DNA of 64,000 nt from Pusillimonas sp. T2 (lineage in GTDB: Bacteria > Pseudomonadota > Gammaproteobacteria > Burkholderiales > Burkholderiaceae_B): assembly GCF_002236805.1 (NCBI RefSeq), contig NZ_NIQA01000001.1, forward strand, positions 124,001 to 188,000, given 5' to 3'. Below are positions 42,266-51,566 of the stretch, in pieces. Numbering within the stretch: the stretch's first letter is position 1; every line of letters begins with the position of its first letter. The notes under the pieces were generated by a model. It was not told where the DNA came from. It searched no databases and saw nothing but the letters and a program-made list of their open reading frames with translations. The position numbers were made by a program, and so were the translations under genes.

Positions 42266-42756
42266 TGTGCACCCCCGTGTTTCTTGAGTTCGTTGATCAT
42301 GGCATCGATTTTTTCTGGGGCCATGCGGACACACATGTGCTTATTGTTGACCAGCATGACGGGCGAATCACCGCACGCCCCCATGCATTCGCCTTCGAGC
42401 AAAGTAAACAGGCCGTCAGACGTCGTTTCGCGAAACCCGATGCCCAATGTCTTCTTGATGTGCTCGGCCGCACCCACGCCATCACGAAGCGCACAGGGCA
42501 AGTTAGTGCACACGGTGAGCTTGAAGCGCCCGACCGGCTGAGTGTTGTACATGTTGTAGAAGGTGGCGACCTCTTGTACTGCAATAGGCGCAACACCAAT
42601 GTAGCGAGCAACGTCCTCAAGGACCTCGGCTGACAACCAGCCGGTTTCATCTTGGGCGATGGTTAGGGCAGCCATAATGGCCGATTGCTTCTGGTCGTCG
42701 GGGAACTTGGCGAGTTCCCGGTCGATCTTCTGGTAGGCTTGTTCTGAAAGCAGCAT
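42262..42756 (-). CDS. nuoE: NADH-quinone oxidoreductase subunit E
   Basis: A 164-residue thioredoxin-fold subunit with the N1a [2Fe-2S] cluster held by CTNLPC and, 36 residues on, CMGAC. It sits beside NuoF at the tip of the peripheral arm. It follows nuoD after 34 bases and is coupled to nuoF by a four-base overlap. Confidence 0.97.
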   Translation of the reverse strand: MLLSEQAYQKIDRELAKFPDDQKQSAIMAALTIAQDETGWLSAEVLEDVARYIGVAPIAVQEVATFYNMYNTQPVGRFKLTVCTNLPCALRDGVGAAEHIKKTLGIGFRETTSDGLFTLLEGECMGACGDSPVMLVNNKHMCVRMAPEKIDAMINELKKHGGAQ

Positions 42757-42790
42757 AATTTAAACCCGGTGTTTACCTTGTTGGCGCCGG

Positions 42791-44047
42791 TTAGCGGTCG
42801 ATTTCACCAAACACGATGTCGAGCGTACCAATAATGGTCACGGCATCGGCAATCATGTGTCCGCGCGACATTTCGTCGAGGGCCTGCAAATGGGCAAAGC
42901 CTGGCGCGCGGATTTTAAGGCGGTAGGGTTTATTGGCCCCGTCGGCAACCATATAAATACCGAACTCGCCTTTGGGGTGCTCGACACCCGAATAGACTTC
43001 GCCGCGCGGCACGTGCATACCTTCGGTGAAAAGCTTGAAATGGTGAATCAGGTCTTCCATGCCCGTCTTCATGTCTTCACGCGACGGCGGAGACACCTTA
43101 TGGTTATCGGAGATGACCGGGCCAGGATTATTACGCAACCACTCGACGCACTGGCGAATAATGCGGTTACTTTCGCGCATTTCGGCCACACGCACCAAGT
43201 AGCGGTCGTAGCTATCGCCATTGGTACCGACAGGAATATCGAATTCGAGACGATCGTAGACTTCGTAAGGCTGAGTGCGGCGCAAATCCCAGGCAATACC
43301 TGAACCACGCAGCATGGGACCAGTAAAGCCAAGTGCCTTGGCGCGGTCGGGGTCGACCACACCAACGCCCACCAGACGCTGCTTCCAGATACGGTTATCG
43401 GTCAGCAGGGTTTCGTATTCGTCGACACATGTCGGGAAACGGTTGGTGAAGTCTTCGATGAAATCGAGCATTGAACCTGAACGCGCATCGTTCATGGCTT
43501 TGAGCTCTTTGGCGCTGCGATACTTACTGGTTTCGCCATACTGAGGCATGGTGTCGGGCAGATCGCGATAAACACCACCGGGCCGATAGTAAGCCGCGTG
43601 CATACGCGCACCGGAAACCGCCTCGTAGCAGTCCATCAGGTCTTCGCGTTCGCGGAAGGCATACAAAAACACCGCCATCGCACCCACGTCGAGACCATGC
43701 GAGCCAATCGACATGAGGTGGTTGAGAATGCGAGTAATTTCATCGAACATGACGCGAATGTACTGCGCCCGCAGCGGCACCTGAATACCGGCCAGTTTTT
43801 CGATGGCCATGACGTAGGCATGCTCGTTGCACATCATGGACACGTAGTCGAGGCGGTCCATGTAGGGCAATGCCTGAATGAACGTTTTATGCTCGGCTAG
43901 TTTTTCGGTGGCGCGGTGCAACAGACCAATATGCGGATCGGCGCGCTGAATGACCTCGCCGTCAAGTTCGAGCACCAGACGCAACACGCCGTGCGCTGCA
44001 GGGTGTTGTGGGCCAAAGTTCAGGGTGTAGTTTTTAATTTCAGCCAT
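42791..44047 (-). CDS. nuoD: NADH-quinone oxidoreductase subunit D
   Basis: A 418-residue (49-kDa type) subunit that forms the quinone site with NuoB. It begins [20 protein letters not shown], with the loop containing the quinone-binding histidine (GPQHPAAHG). The C-terminal half, including [21 protein letters not shown], is fully conserved. It is separate from NuoC here, unlike the E. coli NuoCD fusion. One base separates it from nuoC. Confidence 0.97.
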   Translation of the reverse strand: MAEIKNYTLNFGPQHPAAHGVLRLVLELDGEVIQRADPHIGLLHRATEKLAEHKTFIQALPYMDRLDYVSMMCNEHAYVMAIEKLAGIQVPLRAQYIRVMFDEITRILNHLMSIGSHGLDVGAMAVFLYAFREREDLMDCYEAVSGARMHAAYYRPGGVYRDLPDTMPQYGETSKYRSAKELKAMNDARSGSMLDFIEDFTNRFPTCVDEYETLLTDNRIWKQRLVGVGVVDPDRAKALGFTGPMLRGSGIAWDLRRTQPYEVYDRLEFDIPVGTNGDSYDRYLVRVAEMRESNRIIRQCVEWLRNNPGPVISDNHKVSPPSREDMKTGMEDLIHHFKLFTEGMHVPRGEVYSGVEHPKGEFGIYMVADGANKPYRLKIRAPGFAHLQALDEMSRGHMIADAVTIIGTLDIVFGEIDR

Positions 44048-44048
44048 G

Positions 44049-44660
44049 TTAACGCTCTACTCCGTAACCTGCCTCGCGAACGATACGCGGCGTAATCTCG
44101 CGCGGCTCGATGGTAACCGGCTGATAAACCACCCGCTTCTGTTCGGTGTCGTAACGCATTTCGACGTTACCCGAAAGCGGGAAGTCTTTGCGAAAAGGAT
44201 GGCCGATAAAGCCATAATCGGTAAGAATGCGACGAAGGTCAGGGTGCCCTTCGAAGACAACGCCGTATAAGTCAAAGGCCTCGCGCTCGAACCAGTTGAC
44301 GCTGGGCCAAACGTTGACCAGGGATGCAATGACAGGAAAATCGTCATTGGGCACCCAAACGCGCACACGCAAGCGCCAGTTATGCGTGACCGACAACAAA
44401 TGCAGCACGACGGCAAAACGCTGAGGAAACTTGGGGGCCGGCGCCATGAAGGCGGGTTCGCCGTAGGTAGCGTAGTCGACGCCGCATAGGTCAATGCACG
44501 ATTCGAACGCGAGCGCAGGTTTGTCGCGCAGCACCGTACAGGCATCCACCCAGTGGTCGGCAGACACTTCGAGGGTGAGCTCGCCAAATGCTTCGGTTAG
44601 CGCACAGGCCGCACCGAACTGCGCCTGGAGGTTATTTTTTAGCGTTTCAAGCCGGGTCAT
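44049..44660 (-). CDS. nuoC: NADH-quinone oxidoreductase subunit C
   Basis: A 203-residue (30-kDa type) peripheral subunit without cofactors. The family signature is [29 protein letters not shown], here at about residues 122-150 (quoted in part: [18 protein letters not shown]). It stabilises the NuoB/NuoD interface. It follows nuoB after 38 bases. Confidence 0.96.
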   Translation of the reverse strand: MTRLETLKNNLQAQFGAACALTEAFGELTLEVSADHWVDACTVLRDKPALAFESCIDLCGVDYATYGEPAFMAPAPKFPQRFAVVLHLLSVTHNWRLRVRVWVPNDDFPVIASLVNVWPSVNWFEREAFDLYGVVFEGHPDLRRILTDYGFIGHPFRKDFPLSGNVEMRYDTEQKRVVYQPVTIEPREITPRIVREAGYGVER

Positions 44661-44698
44661 GATGTGATCTTTTTACGGTAATGAAAACAGCCGACCGA

Positions 44699-45175
44699 TT
44701 AACGGGCGATAGTGTTGGTTAAACGGATTTTGTTCTGCATTTGCAGTAGGCCGTAAACCAGCGCCTCGGCCGTAGGCGGACAGCCAGGCACGTAGACATC
44801 GACCGGAACGATGCGATCGCAACCCCGCACAACCGAATAGGAGTAGTGATAGTAGCCGCCGCCGTTGGCACAGGAGCCCATGGAAACCACCCAACGCGGC
44901 TCGGGCATTTGATCGTAAACCTTGCGCAAGGCAGGCGCCATTTTGTTGCACAGCGTACCAGCAACAATCATTAGGTCGGACTGACGGGGGCTGGGGCGAA
45001 AAATAATACCGAACTGGTCAAGGTCGTAGCGCGCAGCGCCAGCGTGCATCATTTCGACCGCGCAACAGGCCAGACCGAAGGTCATGGGCCATAAAGAGCC
45101 AGTTTTGGCCCAGTTCAGAAACTTGTCTGCACTGGTGGTGATAAAGCCTTCTTTCAGAATGCCGTCAATAGCCAT
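44699..45175 (-). CDS. nuoB: NADH-quinone oxidoreductase subunit B
   Basis: A 158-residue subunit carrying cluster N2, the last Fe-S centre before quinone. The tandem cysteines are in [12 protein letters not shown]; the others are in MGSCANGGG and [12 protein letters not shown]. Length and motifs are typical. An 87-base gap separates it from nuoA, the widest gap within the operon, and I see no hairpin or gene there. Confidence 0.97.
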   Translation of the reverse strand: MAIDGILKEGFITTSADKFLNWAKTGSLWPMTFGLACCAVEMMHAGAARYDLDQFGIIFRPSPRQSDLMIVAGTLCNKMAPALRKVYDQMPEPRWVVSMGSCANGGGYYHYSYSVVRGCDRIVPVDVYVPGCPPTAEALVYGLLQMQNKIRLTNTIAR

Positions 45176-45262
45176 GATTTTGCCTAAATGCCAAGAGAGG
45201 GGAAATGCGGGAAAGACAACGCAGAACGCGGCGCATCTGTTAGACCGCGCCGCATAAAAGGC

Positions 45263-45622
45263 TTACTCCCAGTCGAGCGCGCCTTTTTTCCACTCGTAGA
45301 GAAAACCGACGGTGAGCACCGCCAGAAATACCATTACCGTCCAGAAACCCACAAGACCGACGGTGCCGTTTGCAATTGCCCAGGGGAACAAGAAGGCAAT
45401 TTCGAGGTCGAACAAAATAAACAGAATGGCGACCAGGTAATAACGCACATCGAATTTCATGCGCGAATCGTCGAAGGCCTCGAAGCCGCACTCGTAGGGT
45501 GAGAGCTTTTCGGCGTCGGGCCGATGAGGACCCAATACCCGCCCCACCGTAAGCAGCGCAAACCCGATAGCCGTTGCTACGATGATGAAAAGCAGAACGG
45601 GAAAATATTCTTGCAGGTTCAT
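45263..45622 (-). CDS. nuoA: NADH-quinone oxidoreductase subunit A
   Basis: A 119-residue, three-helix membrane subunit, first gene of the nuo operon. The loop [22 protein letters not shown] (in part [10 protein letters not shown]) near the quinone chamber is the family hallmark, and [11 protein letters not shown]-like [11 protein letters not shown] ends the chain. ATG 45622 ([12 protein letters not shown]) is preferred over ATG 45631. The promoter must lie in 45623-45735, since the porin terminator is just upstream. Confidence 0.95.
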   Translation of the reverse strand: MNLQEYFPVLLFIIVATAIGFALLTVGRVLGPHRPDAEKLSPYECGFEAFDDSRMKFDVRYYLVAILFILFDLEIAFLFPWAIANGTVGLVGFWTVMVFLAVLTVGFLYEWKKGALDWE

Positions 45623-45734
45623 GCCGTGCATCCAATCGTGATAAGTAAACTTCCAGATTGTATCATTTTGCGCGCGCCATTTTTCGGGTTAACCCTGTTC
45701 TGATACAAATCTGCTGCAGCGCAACCACCAAAGC

Positions 45735-45760
45735 AAAAGCCACCCCGGAGGGTGGCTTTT
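45735..45760 (-). terminator. Rho-independent terminator after the porin gene
   Basis: Stem GCCACCC (45739-45745) and GGGTGGC (45750-45756) with a CGGA loop, flanked by AAAA and TTTTT. It lies 28 bases after the porin stop codon on the minus strand and separates the porin transcript from the nuo promoter region. Confidence 0.88.
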
Positions 45761-45787
45761 TGCTGCCTTAAACCGTGTCAGACACGA

Positions 45788-46957
45788 TTAGAAGCGGTGA
45801 CGGATACCGGCAACAACTTGCGTTGCTTTCAGGTCGTCTTGGAAGTTTACGCCATTGGCATACGAACCCAAAGCGTAGAAGTTGGTGCGCTTAGACAAGC
45901 TGTAGGTGTAGCCAATGCTGTATACGTTTTGCTTGTCGTTACCCCAGTTACGGGCGCCTTCGTTGCTAGGATCAGCCATCATCCAGCTAGCCATGATCAT
46001 GCTGTTCGCACCGATGGGCGCGCTGACGCCCAATGTGTACGAATTAACTTTCAGATCTTGGTTGAAGTTACGCGAACCAAAAGGAGTCAAGCTTGCGTCG
46101 TATGTGTCAACGTAATCAGCGCCAATCAGCGAGCTGTTGCCAGCGAACCAACCGTTGCGTGTCTGACCACCACCAGCATAAACTTTCGCAACCTCGAAGT
46201 CGTAGCTAACAGCCAGGGCCCAAGCTTTAGCTGTTACGCCGCTCTGGTTAGCCAGACCGTTCTCAGAGTTTTTCAGCTGATCGTATGTCAGAGCAGCAGC
46301 CAAGGGGCCATTTTCATAACGAAGACCGGTTGTCCAAGCACGCTGGTCTTGACGCTGACCTTGTGCGTTGTCAGGCGTGCCCGAGCCGTTAGCGTTAAAG
46401 GAGTAGCCCAAACCAAATTGGAAACCCGAAAACTTGGGAGTTTGGTACATGACCATGTTGTCATAGCGCATGCTGCCTGCAGCACTAAATGCCGAACCAA
46501 TGTTGGCTTGGCCGAAATCAGTACCGAATGGACTGGCTACGCCGGCGAAGTATTTGGAAGCGATGTTGGTTTGACGACCGAGTTCGATCAAGCCCCATAC
46601 GTCAGACTGAAGACCGACAGTAGCTTGACGACCGAACAGACGAGTTTCATTGCCCGTTACGTTCTGGCCCGACTCACCTGTACCCAGATCGAAACCGCTT
46701 TCGAGTTGGAAAACAGCCTTCAGGCCATCACCCAGATCTTCGGAACCTTTCAGACCCCAACGGCTACCCGAGTTGACGCCACTTGCGAAACCCGTGTAGT
46801 TCGATTTGAAGCTGTTACCCGCAGAAGTTGTACCTTTGAATTGTTGGTAGTTGATACCACCATCAACGATACCGTACAGGGTTACCGAGGTTTCAGCTTG
46901 AGCAGCTGTTGCAGCAAAGCCAGCGACCAGCGCGGCTGTGAGCAGACTCTTTTTCAT
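45788..46957 (-). CDS. Outer-membrane general porin
   Basis: A 389-residue trimeric porin of the type common in Burkholderiales (OmpC-like, Gram-negative porin family). The signal peptide is MKKSLLTAALVAGFAATAAQA. The first strand, ETSVTLYGIVDGGINYQ, the GSRWGLKGSEDLGDGLKAVFQLE stretch (GSRWGLKGSEDLGDGLKA) and the terminal RHRF with C-terminal phenylalanine are characteristic. GGAG lies nine bases before the ATG. It allows passive entry of small hydrophilic solutes; selectivity cannot be read. It stands alone between nuoA and the imelysin operon with its own terminator. Confidence 0.93.
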   Translation of the reverse strand: MKKSLLTAALVAGFAATAAQAETSVTLYGIVDGGINYQQFKGTTSAGNSFKSNYTGFASGVNSGSRWGLKGSEDLGDGLKAVFQLESGFDLGTGESGQNVTGNETRLFGRQATVGLQSDVWGLIELGRQTNIASKYFAGVASPFGTDFGQANIGSAFSAAGSMRYDNMVMYQTPKFSGFQFGLGYSFNANGSGTPDNAQGQRQDQRAWTTGLRYENGPLAAALTYDQLKNSENGLANQSGVTAKAWALAVSYDFEVAKVYAGGGQTRNGWFAGNSSLIGADYVDTYDASLTPFGSRNFNQDLKVNSYTLGVSAPIGANSMIMASWMMADPSNEGARNWGNDKQNVYSIGYTYSLSKRTNFYALGSYANGVNFQDDLKATQVVAGIRHRF

Positions 46958-47534
46958 TTGTGATTCTCCGTAGATTTGAGTAAATCGGCGGCAAAGTCTA
47001 TGTGCTCTGCCGCCTTGTTTAACTCCGCGGTGGGAAGTTGTAGCTATTGCATCAAAAATCGGCCAACCTTGCTATCGAGAATGACAAAAACACGTTTTAT
47101 TTCGGGTCACGCGTGGTCATAAAACAACAAAGCGATGCAAAAACCACCCAAAACCAAGGGTTAACCCTTGGTTTATTTGCCGCAACATTTTTGCAACATT
47201 TGCTGACCGAAAAACTAAATTTTTTTATAGATTTTTAGTGCAGACAAACGATTAACTAACTGTTTCATTTATATTTTTTGATATAAACAAACCGAACCGA
47301 TCAGTCTGTTTATGACCTGAAATATCTTTGTCACATTGCAGCAAAATCATCGACAGAACAACGATCTACGGGATATTGCCTATAGGTTTTGGACAGCGAA
47401 TGCCTAGACAAACGTTACATCGTGTTAACCATGTCGCAAATAGGCACAGGTAGCTCGACGAGCGATGCAGTACAAACCCATCGGTCAGATAATGCACCCG
47501 CCACCAATAATTTGGCCAACGCTGAAAGACGACA
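46958..47534. other. 577-bp AT-rich intergenic region between porin and DUF1513 gene
   Basis: The region is distinctly more AT-rich than its neighbours and contains no convincing gene; a 63-codon frame at 47047-47238 has no ribosome-binding site or recognisable content. It must hold the porin promoter on the minus strand and the 3' end of the iron-operon transcript. Its main feature is the 24-bp perfect palindrome at 47151-47174. Long regulated leaders are usual for porin genes, so an upstream regulator site or small RNA is possible, but I see no identifiable one. Confidence 0.5.
47151..47174. repeat. 24-bp perfect palindrome upstream of the porin gene
   Basis: AAACCAAGGGTT followed directly by its exact reverse complement AACCCTTGGTTT. 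It lies 194 bases upstream of the porin start. As RNA it would make a 10-bp stem with a TTAA loop, ending in TTT on either strand, so it could be a weak bidirectional terminator for the DUF1513 transcript. As DNA it could be an operator. Confidence 0.6.
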
Positions 47535-48794
47535 CTACGCTTGAACCCGCCTCATGTGGTTATCCCAAGACACCTCGGCGCTACTAGAAATAAGCTGGAT
47601 ATCAATAGCAGGCGACGACTCACCGTCTTGCAGGACACCGGCCAGCGACACATGACATAACTGCCCTGCCCCGCTGCTAATCAGGAACCCACCGCCAGGT
47701 GCGCACGCAACACCGCAACCATCGAATAGCGGCGCCACCCCAACCCGCGCGGCCTTGGCCGCGTCCCAGAACATGGCAACGCCTCCCACGGGGCTGGTAG
47801 TCGCAATAAAGCGCCCGCTTTCATCGCACGCTAATGAGCCTACATAGTTTTTCAGGGGCTGCCAGGCGCCTGAAGAACTATCGCCGGGGTGGGCAAAGGC
47901 AAGCACCTGACCACGCCGGTGGTAACCTACCAACGGTGGCGAGTGCGTTGCGGGACCTGCATACTGCCCGCCAAACCAGACCACGCCGTCGGCGTCCAGC
48001 GTCAGGTGCCGGATTGAAAGCTGTTGCCAGGGCGACGGAACAAATACCTGCTCTTGCAACTCACCGGTAAGTAAATCGATATACACCAGCGAAGGCTGCA
48101 TACTGTCGCGATTAAGCACAAGCTTGCCATAGTCGGGATGCGTCAGCAGCCCCCCATTGGCAACGCAAACGGTGCGACCATCGGGCATCAAGATCATTTC
48201 ATGAGGACCGATACCATGCGTTGACCATTCGCCAACGCGTTGCCACTGCCCTTGCGCATTGGGCTGATACAGCCCAATCACACCTCGGCCCTCATCGTAG
48301 TCATTCTCGGTAGCAGCCAATAGACCACCATCGGGCGAAAACACCCCATGACCAAAAAAATGACGACCAAGCGCAGCGGTAATCTTGGATGGCGGGCCGT
48401 CGCTATCATCCAACTTGAAAGACATAGCGAAAAAGCCGGGCTGCCGTCCAAAAGCAACCACACGCTCATGGTTTGCATCGATGGCAAAGCTGTGGCCACG
48501 GTCGGGAATGGGCACAGTCTTAACAACTCGACCATTCGCGTCGAATACCGCAATTTCGTGCTGAGCCCCACGCTGTCGCGCAGCTAGATACAGGTCTTCT
48601 CCTAACGTGCCCTTCGGTTTAATTACCCCGGACGCTGTTAGCTGAGCACCCGAGCCAATTGCGGAGCCTGGCCCTTGCCCGCTTGTTGCCAAAGATGCCG
48701 CCCGGGAAAACGCCGGAGCCCACACTAGGCTGCCGCCCCATACCCCGGCACTCAGCATGCGTTTCAGAAAGAGGCGGCGCTCGATAGTATTCAT
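47535..48794 (-). CDS. DUF1513 protein, Tat-exported beta-propeller-like, iron-operon partner
   Basis: A 419-residue protein of the DUF1513 family, with repeated strand-rich blocks suggesting a beta-propeller. The N-terminus has a twin-arginine signal, ERRLFLKRML followed by a hydrophobic stretch, so it should be exported folded to the periplasm. The start at 48794 has GGGAAAG upstream and places the Tat motif at residues 5-11; a longer frame upstream adds unrelated sequence. It is the last gene of an imelysin/di-haem operon. DUF1513 genes occur in the same four-gene set next to icmP in Pseudomonas aeruginosa. Its biochemical role is not known to me. Confidence 0.85.
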   Translation of the reverse strand: MNTIERRLFLKRMLSAGVWGGSLVWAPAFSRAASLATSGQGPGSAIGSGAQLTASGVIKPKGTLGEDLYLAARQRGAQHEIAVFDANGRVVKTVPIPDRGHSFAIDANHERVVAFGRQPGFFAMSFKLDDSDGPPSKITAALGRHFFGHGVFSPDGGLLAATENDYDEGRGVIGLYQPNAQGQWQRVGEWSTHGIGPHEMILMPDGRTVCVANGGLLTHPDYGKLVLNRDSMQPSLVYIDLLTGELQEQVFVPSPWQQLSIRHLTLDADGVVWFGGQYAGPATHSPPLVGYHRRGQVLAFAHPGDSSSGAWQPLKNYVGSLACDESGRFIATTSPVGGVAMFWDAAKAARVGVAPLFDGCGVACAPGGGFLISSGAGQLCHVSLAGVLQDGESSPAIDIQLISSSAEVSWDNHMRRVQA

Positions 48795-48884
48795 ATTCTT
48801 TCCCTGCGATTGCCGGCGCACCCCGCGCTCAAAACTGGCCGGCTTGCGGCCACCCCAAGGGCTCGTGCGCAGCATGCACCAAAC

Positions 48885-49976
48885 TCAATCACCGTCCAGC
48901 GCGTTAAAGCCCAAAGCAACACCTGCCGCCGGCGCGATATCCTGCACGAGCAAAGCACGCGCATTGTCGAGTATTAACGCAACCGCCTCAAAATCTTCTG
49001 GCCCTTGCAAAAGAGCGTCGGCACGTGTCAGTTCGGCTAAGAACTGCTGTTGTGCCCAAGCCTGCTCACCCAGGCTCAGTTGACCCGCCGCCATGAACTC
49101 GCGCATCCCTACGATGCCAGCCCGCAAGGCTGAGAGGGTTTGATCACTACGCCAATACGGCAGCAATTTCGAGTTGCCCGACGTTAACGCAGGCTTGATC
49201 TGAATGTCGCTGGTGAATTGCAGGCCCGTAGCCAATGCTTTGATGCCTTCAGACAACACCTCATCGAGACTACGATATGCCGCCGCTGGCCCTGGCTGCT
49301 TAAATGCTTTCCCGTAAGTGCCTTGCTCCGACCAGGCGCTTTCCAGCTCATTAGCCGTCGCGACCAAATTGCCTGCAATTGCTGCTGCGTAGTCGCACTG
49401 CGCCTTCATCACTTTGCTGAAAGGCTTATCCAAAGCGACGGCCTGAATCAGCCCACCCTCGCGATACAGCACATATTCCAGCGCCGGCAACCCCTGCACC
49501 GCCACGCTTTGTTTCGACAGTTCGGGCGCCTGGCCCGCCTCGTATTGCCCGATGATTTTGGGAATTTGTCGCGCGCCCACATTGCGCACGTCTGGCCAGA
49601 AACTAATGCGCTCGTAACGGTTGGCTTCAACCAGGGGCCCAAAGCGCAAAAACAGGACACGCGACCAGGCGTCGACAACATTTTTGAAAGCCTCACCCAG
49701 AAGCGCTGCGTCTCTTCGTCCAGAGTTCGCGCATATCCCCTGGATCTCTTTGACCAAATTGCCGGCGGCATGGGTCAACGTGGCAAAGCTCGGTTGAATG
49801 TAGGCCTCCGCCCAGCGTTGACCCGCCCCGGCGTTGTCAACGACATTAACACGCTGTGTTGCCGAAACTTCATTCACCTCGTCGGCCTGTGACGCATTGG
49901 GCAAAAGCCCCAGCGTGGTGCCTAAAACACACGCTGCCATCATTGAGCGCAAGGGCACTAAACACAAGAATTTCAT
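48885..49976 (-). CDS. Imelysin-family periplasmic protein lacking the GxHxxE motif
   Basis: A 363-residue exported protein of the imelysin (peptidase M75-like) fold. The signal peptide runs to about residue 34 (PNASQA, cleavage before DEV). Where classical imelysins have GxHxxE, this protein reads GLPALEYVLYREGG, so the histidine is missing while the glutamate stays. That is typical of the second imelysin in such operons. The start overlaps the stop of the di-haem gene (TAATG), so translation is coupled. Family members are Fur-controlled and tied to iron acquisition; peptidase activity is doubtful. Confidence 0.85.
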   Translation of the reverse strand: MKFLCLVPLRSMMAACVLGTTLGLLPNASQADEVNEVSATQRVNVVDNAGAGQRWAEAYIQPSFATLTHAAGNLVKEIQGICANSGRRDAALLGEAFKNVVDAWSRVLFLRFGPLVEANRYERISFWPDVRNVGARQIPKIIGQYEAGQAPELSKQSVAVQGLPALEYVLYREGGLIQAVALDKPFSKVMKAQCDYAAAIAGNLVATANELESAWSEQGTYGKAFKQPGPAAAYRSLDEVLSEGIKALATGLQFTSDIQIKPALTSGNSKLLPYWRSDQTLSALRAGIVGMREFMAAGQLSLGEQAWAQQQFLAELTRADALLQGPEDFEAVALILDNARALLVQDIAPAAGVALGFNALDGD

Positions 49977-51484
49977 TACAAAGACTCCAGGAACTGGATC
50001 AAATTGGCACGATCTTCGGGAGACATGGCGACCACCCTGTCGCGCGCAGCCTGCGCCTCGCCGCCGTGCCATAGAATCGCTTCGAGTAGTGTGCGTGCAC
50101 GACCATCGTGCAGCCACGTTGCATTGGGGTTCACGGTCTTGGTCAAGCCAATGCCCCACAGCGGCGGCGTGCGCCACTCTCGTTGCAGCGTCTCTTTGCC
50201 ATCCTCATCTGCCAATCCTTCGCCCATGTCGTGCAACAACATGTCGGTGTAAGGCCAGATCAGCTGAAACTGATGTTCGGAGCGCGCCGCGTCGCGGCGG
50301 GTTACGTATTTGGGCACATGGCAAGCAATACAATTAGCTTCATAAAACAGCTTCTTGCCAGCCAGCACTTTTGGGCTGGACACCTCACGCCGCTGAGGCA
50401 GCGCCAGGTTCGACGAATACACCGTCACGAAATCGATAAGATTTCCCGGCACCTCGTGATCACCCTGCTCTTTTTGGACACCATGCGGCAAGGTTCGGCA
50501 AGGCGCTTGTTGTGCTGTGCAATCGCCATAAGGGTCTTCGCGCAGCGGCGTTGACAAACCCATGTCCATAAAAAACGCCTCAGCCGACTGGCGCTTGACG
50601 GAAGGCTGATCTGCCTTCCAGCCGAAGCGACCAAGAACCTTCTGGCCCGACTCAGGGTCAGTCACCCAGTTGGGGCGACCCGATACCGCGTCGCGGCGCG
50701 TTTGCGGCGTATCGATATTCTTAAGGATGTCTTGGGGGTGAATCGCCTCAAGCAAACCTAAGCCCAGCATCGGCGGGGCCAAGCGCGCAGACAATCTGAC
50801 GTTAGGGTCGAGGGGGCCGTAGCCCAGCGCATCGATGGTGTAATCTGGGCGTTGCAACACGACGGTCTCCCCCCCGGCCAATTCAATATTGACTGGCGAA
50901 TAAGCAATACGCAGCCGCCCCTCGCCCGCGAGCCCCGTCACTGCAAAGGGCTGCAGCTGCCGCCCGTAAACCGGGTCTGGCGCGCCGGAAGGCAGTGCAA
51001 AACGAATTAGCAAAGCCATCGCCTCGCTTTTATCTTCTGGGTCGAGGCCGGGCACAGTACCCCGGCCATCCTTAACATGGCAAGCCTGGCACGACCGCGC
51101 GTTAAACAAAGGCCCCAACCCATCAGAAGCCAGGGTTGACGCGGGCGATGAAACCCAGTCTTTTCGGAACACGCCATTTCCGACCATGAACTCCTGGCGC
51201 CCCTCGAAACTTAAATTAGCCGCCGGATGAGAGAAAATGTCGGCGTTGACACGCTTGACGACTGTACCCGCACCTCCCTGCATTTGCTCGAACGCCTCGG
51301 CTTTAGAAAAGTCGACAGTAGGTGCCGTAACCGTAAGCACGCGTTGCCGATCAGTTTCAGATAAATCGGGGCGCGGCATCAATGCAGCCTCTGAGGCGAA
51401 CACACCTTGGTTAAATGTTCCTGTCACCAGGGTTGAGATAAGAATCAGGGCAGCGCACCTACCCAATGTCTTTCGAGCAAACAC
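49976..51484 (-). CDS. Di-haem oxidoreductase (DUF1111, putative thiol oxidoreductase)
   Basis: A 502-residue exported c-type cytochrome. A signal peptide (to about residue 31, GVFASEA) precedes two haem-binding CxxCH motifs: SCQACHVKDG at 131-140 and ANCIACHVPKYVTR near 390. The family is annotated as thiol oxidoreductase; relatives resemble di-haem peroxidases (MauG-like). It should work in the periplasm. It is the second gene of the imelysin operon, 82 bases after the first with a hairpin in between, and overlaps the next start. Substrate is unknown; a link to ferric/ferrous chemistry is inferred from the neighbours. Confidence 0.87.
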   Translation of the reverse strand: MFARKTLGRCAALILISTLVTGTFNQGVFASEAALMPRPDLSETDRQRVLTVTAPTVDFSKAEAFEQMQGGAGTVVKRVNADIFSHPAANLSFEGRQEFMVGNGVFRKDWVSSPASTLASDGLGPLFNARSCQACHVKDGRGTVPGLDPEDKSEAMALLIRFALPSGAPDPVYGRQLQPFAVTGLAGEGRLRIAYSPVNIELAGGETVVLQRPDYTIDALGYGPLDPNVRLSARLAPPMLGLGLLEAIHPQDILKNIDTPQTRRDAVSGRPNWVTDPESGQKVLGRFGWKADQPSVKRQSAEAFFMDMGLSTPLREDPYGDCTAQQAPCRTLPHGVQKEQGDHEVPGNLIDFVTVYSSNLALPQRREVSSPKVLAGKKLFYEANCIACHVPKYVTRRDAARSEHQFQLIWPYTDMLLHDMGEGLADEDGKETLQREWRTPPLWGIGLTKTVNPNATWLHDGRARTLLEAILWHGGEAQAARDRVVAMSPEDRANLIQFLESL

Positions 51485-51535
51485 AATAACGACCTACTTT
51501 ATTTAAGTTTTACGTCAGCTCTGCCGAACGAAATC

Positions 51536-51553
51536 GCGGCCCCGAAGGGCCGC
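51536..51553 (-). other. Intercistronic hairpin between imelysin and di-haem genes
   Basis: GCGGCCC (51536-51542) and GGGCCGC (51547-51553) form a perfect 7-bp stem with a CGAA tetraloop in the 82-base gap. The downstream minus-strand sequence is not a clean U-run, so it is better read as an attenuating or RNA-stabilising hairpin than a full terminator. It could set the first imelysin at a higher level than the downstream genes. Confidence 0.6.
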
Positions 51554-51566
51554 TATATACGCAGAA

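Noticed and set aside
47047-47238. 63-codon frame in the porin upstream region
   Set aside because: No ribosome-binding site and no recognisable content; it reads straight through the 24-bp palindrome.
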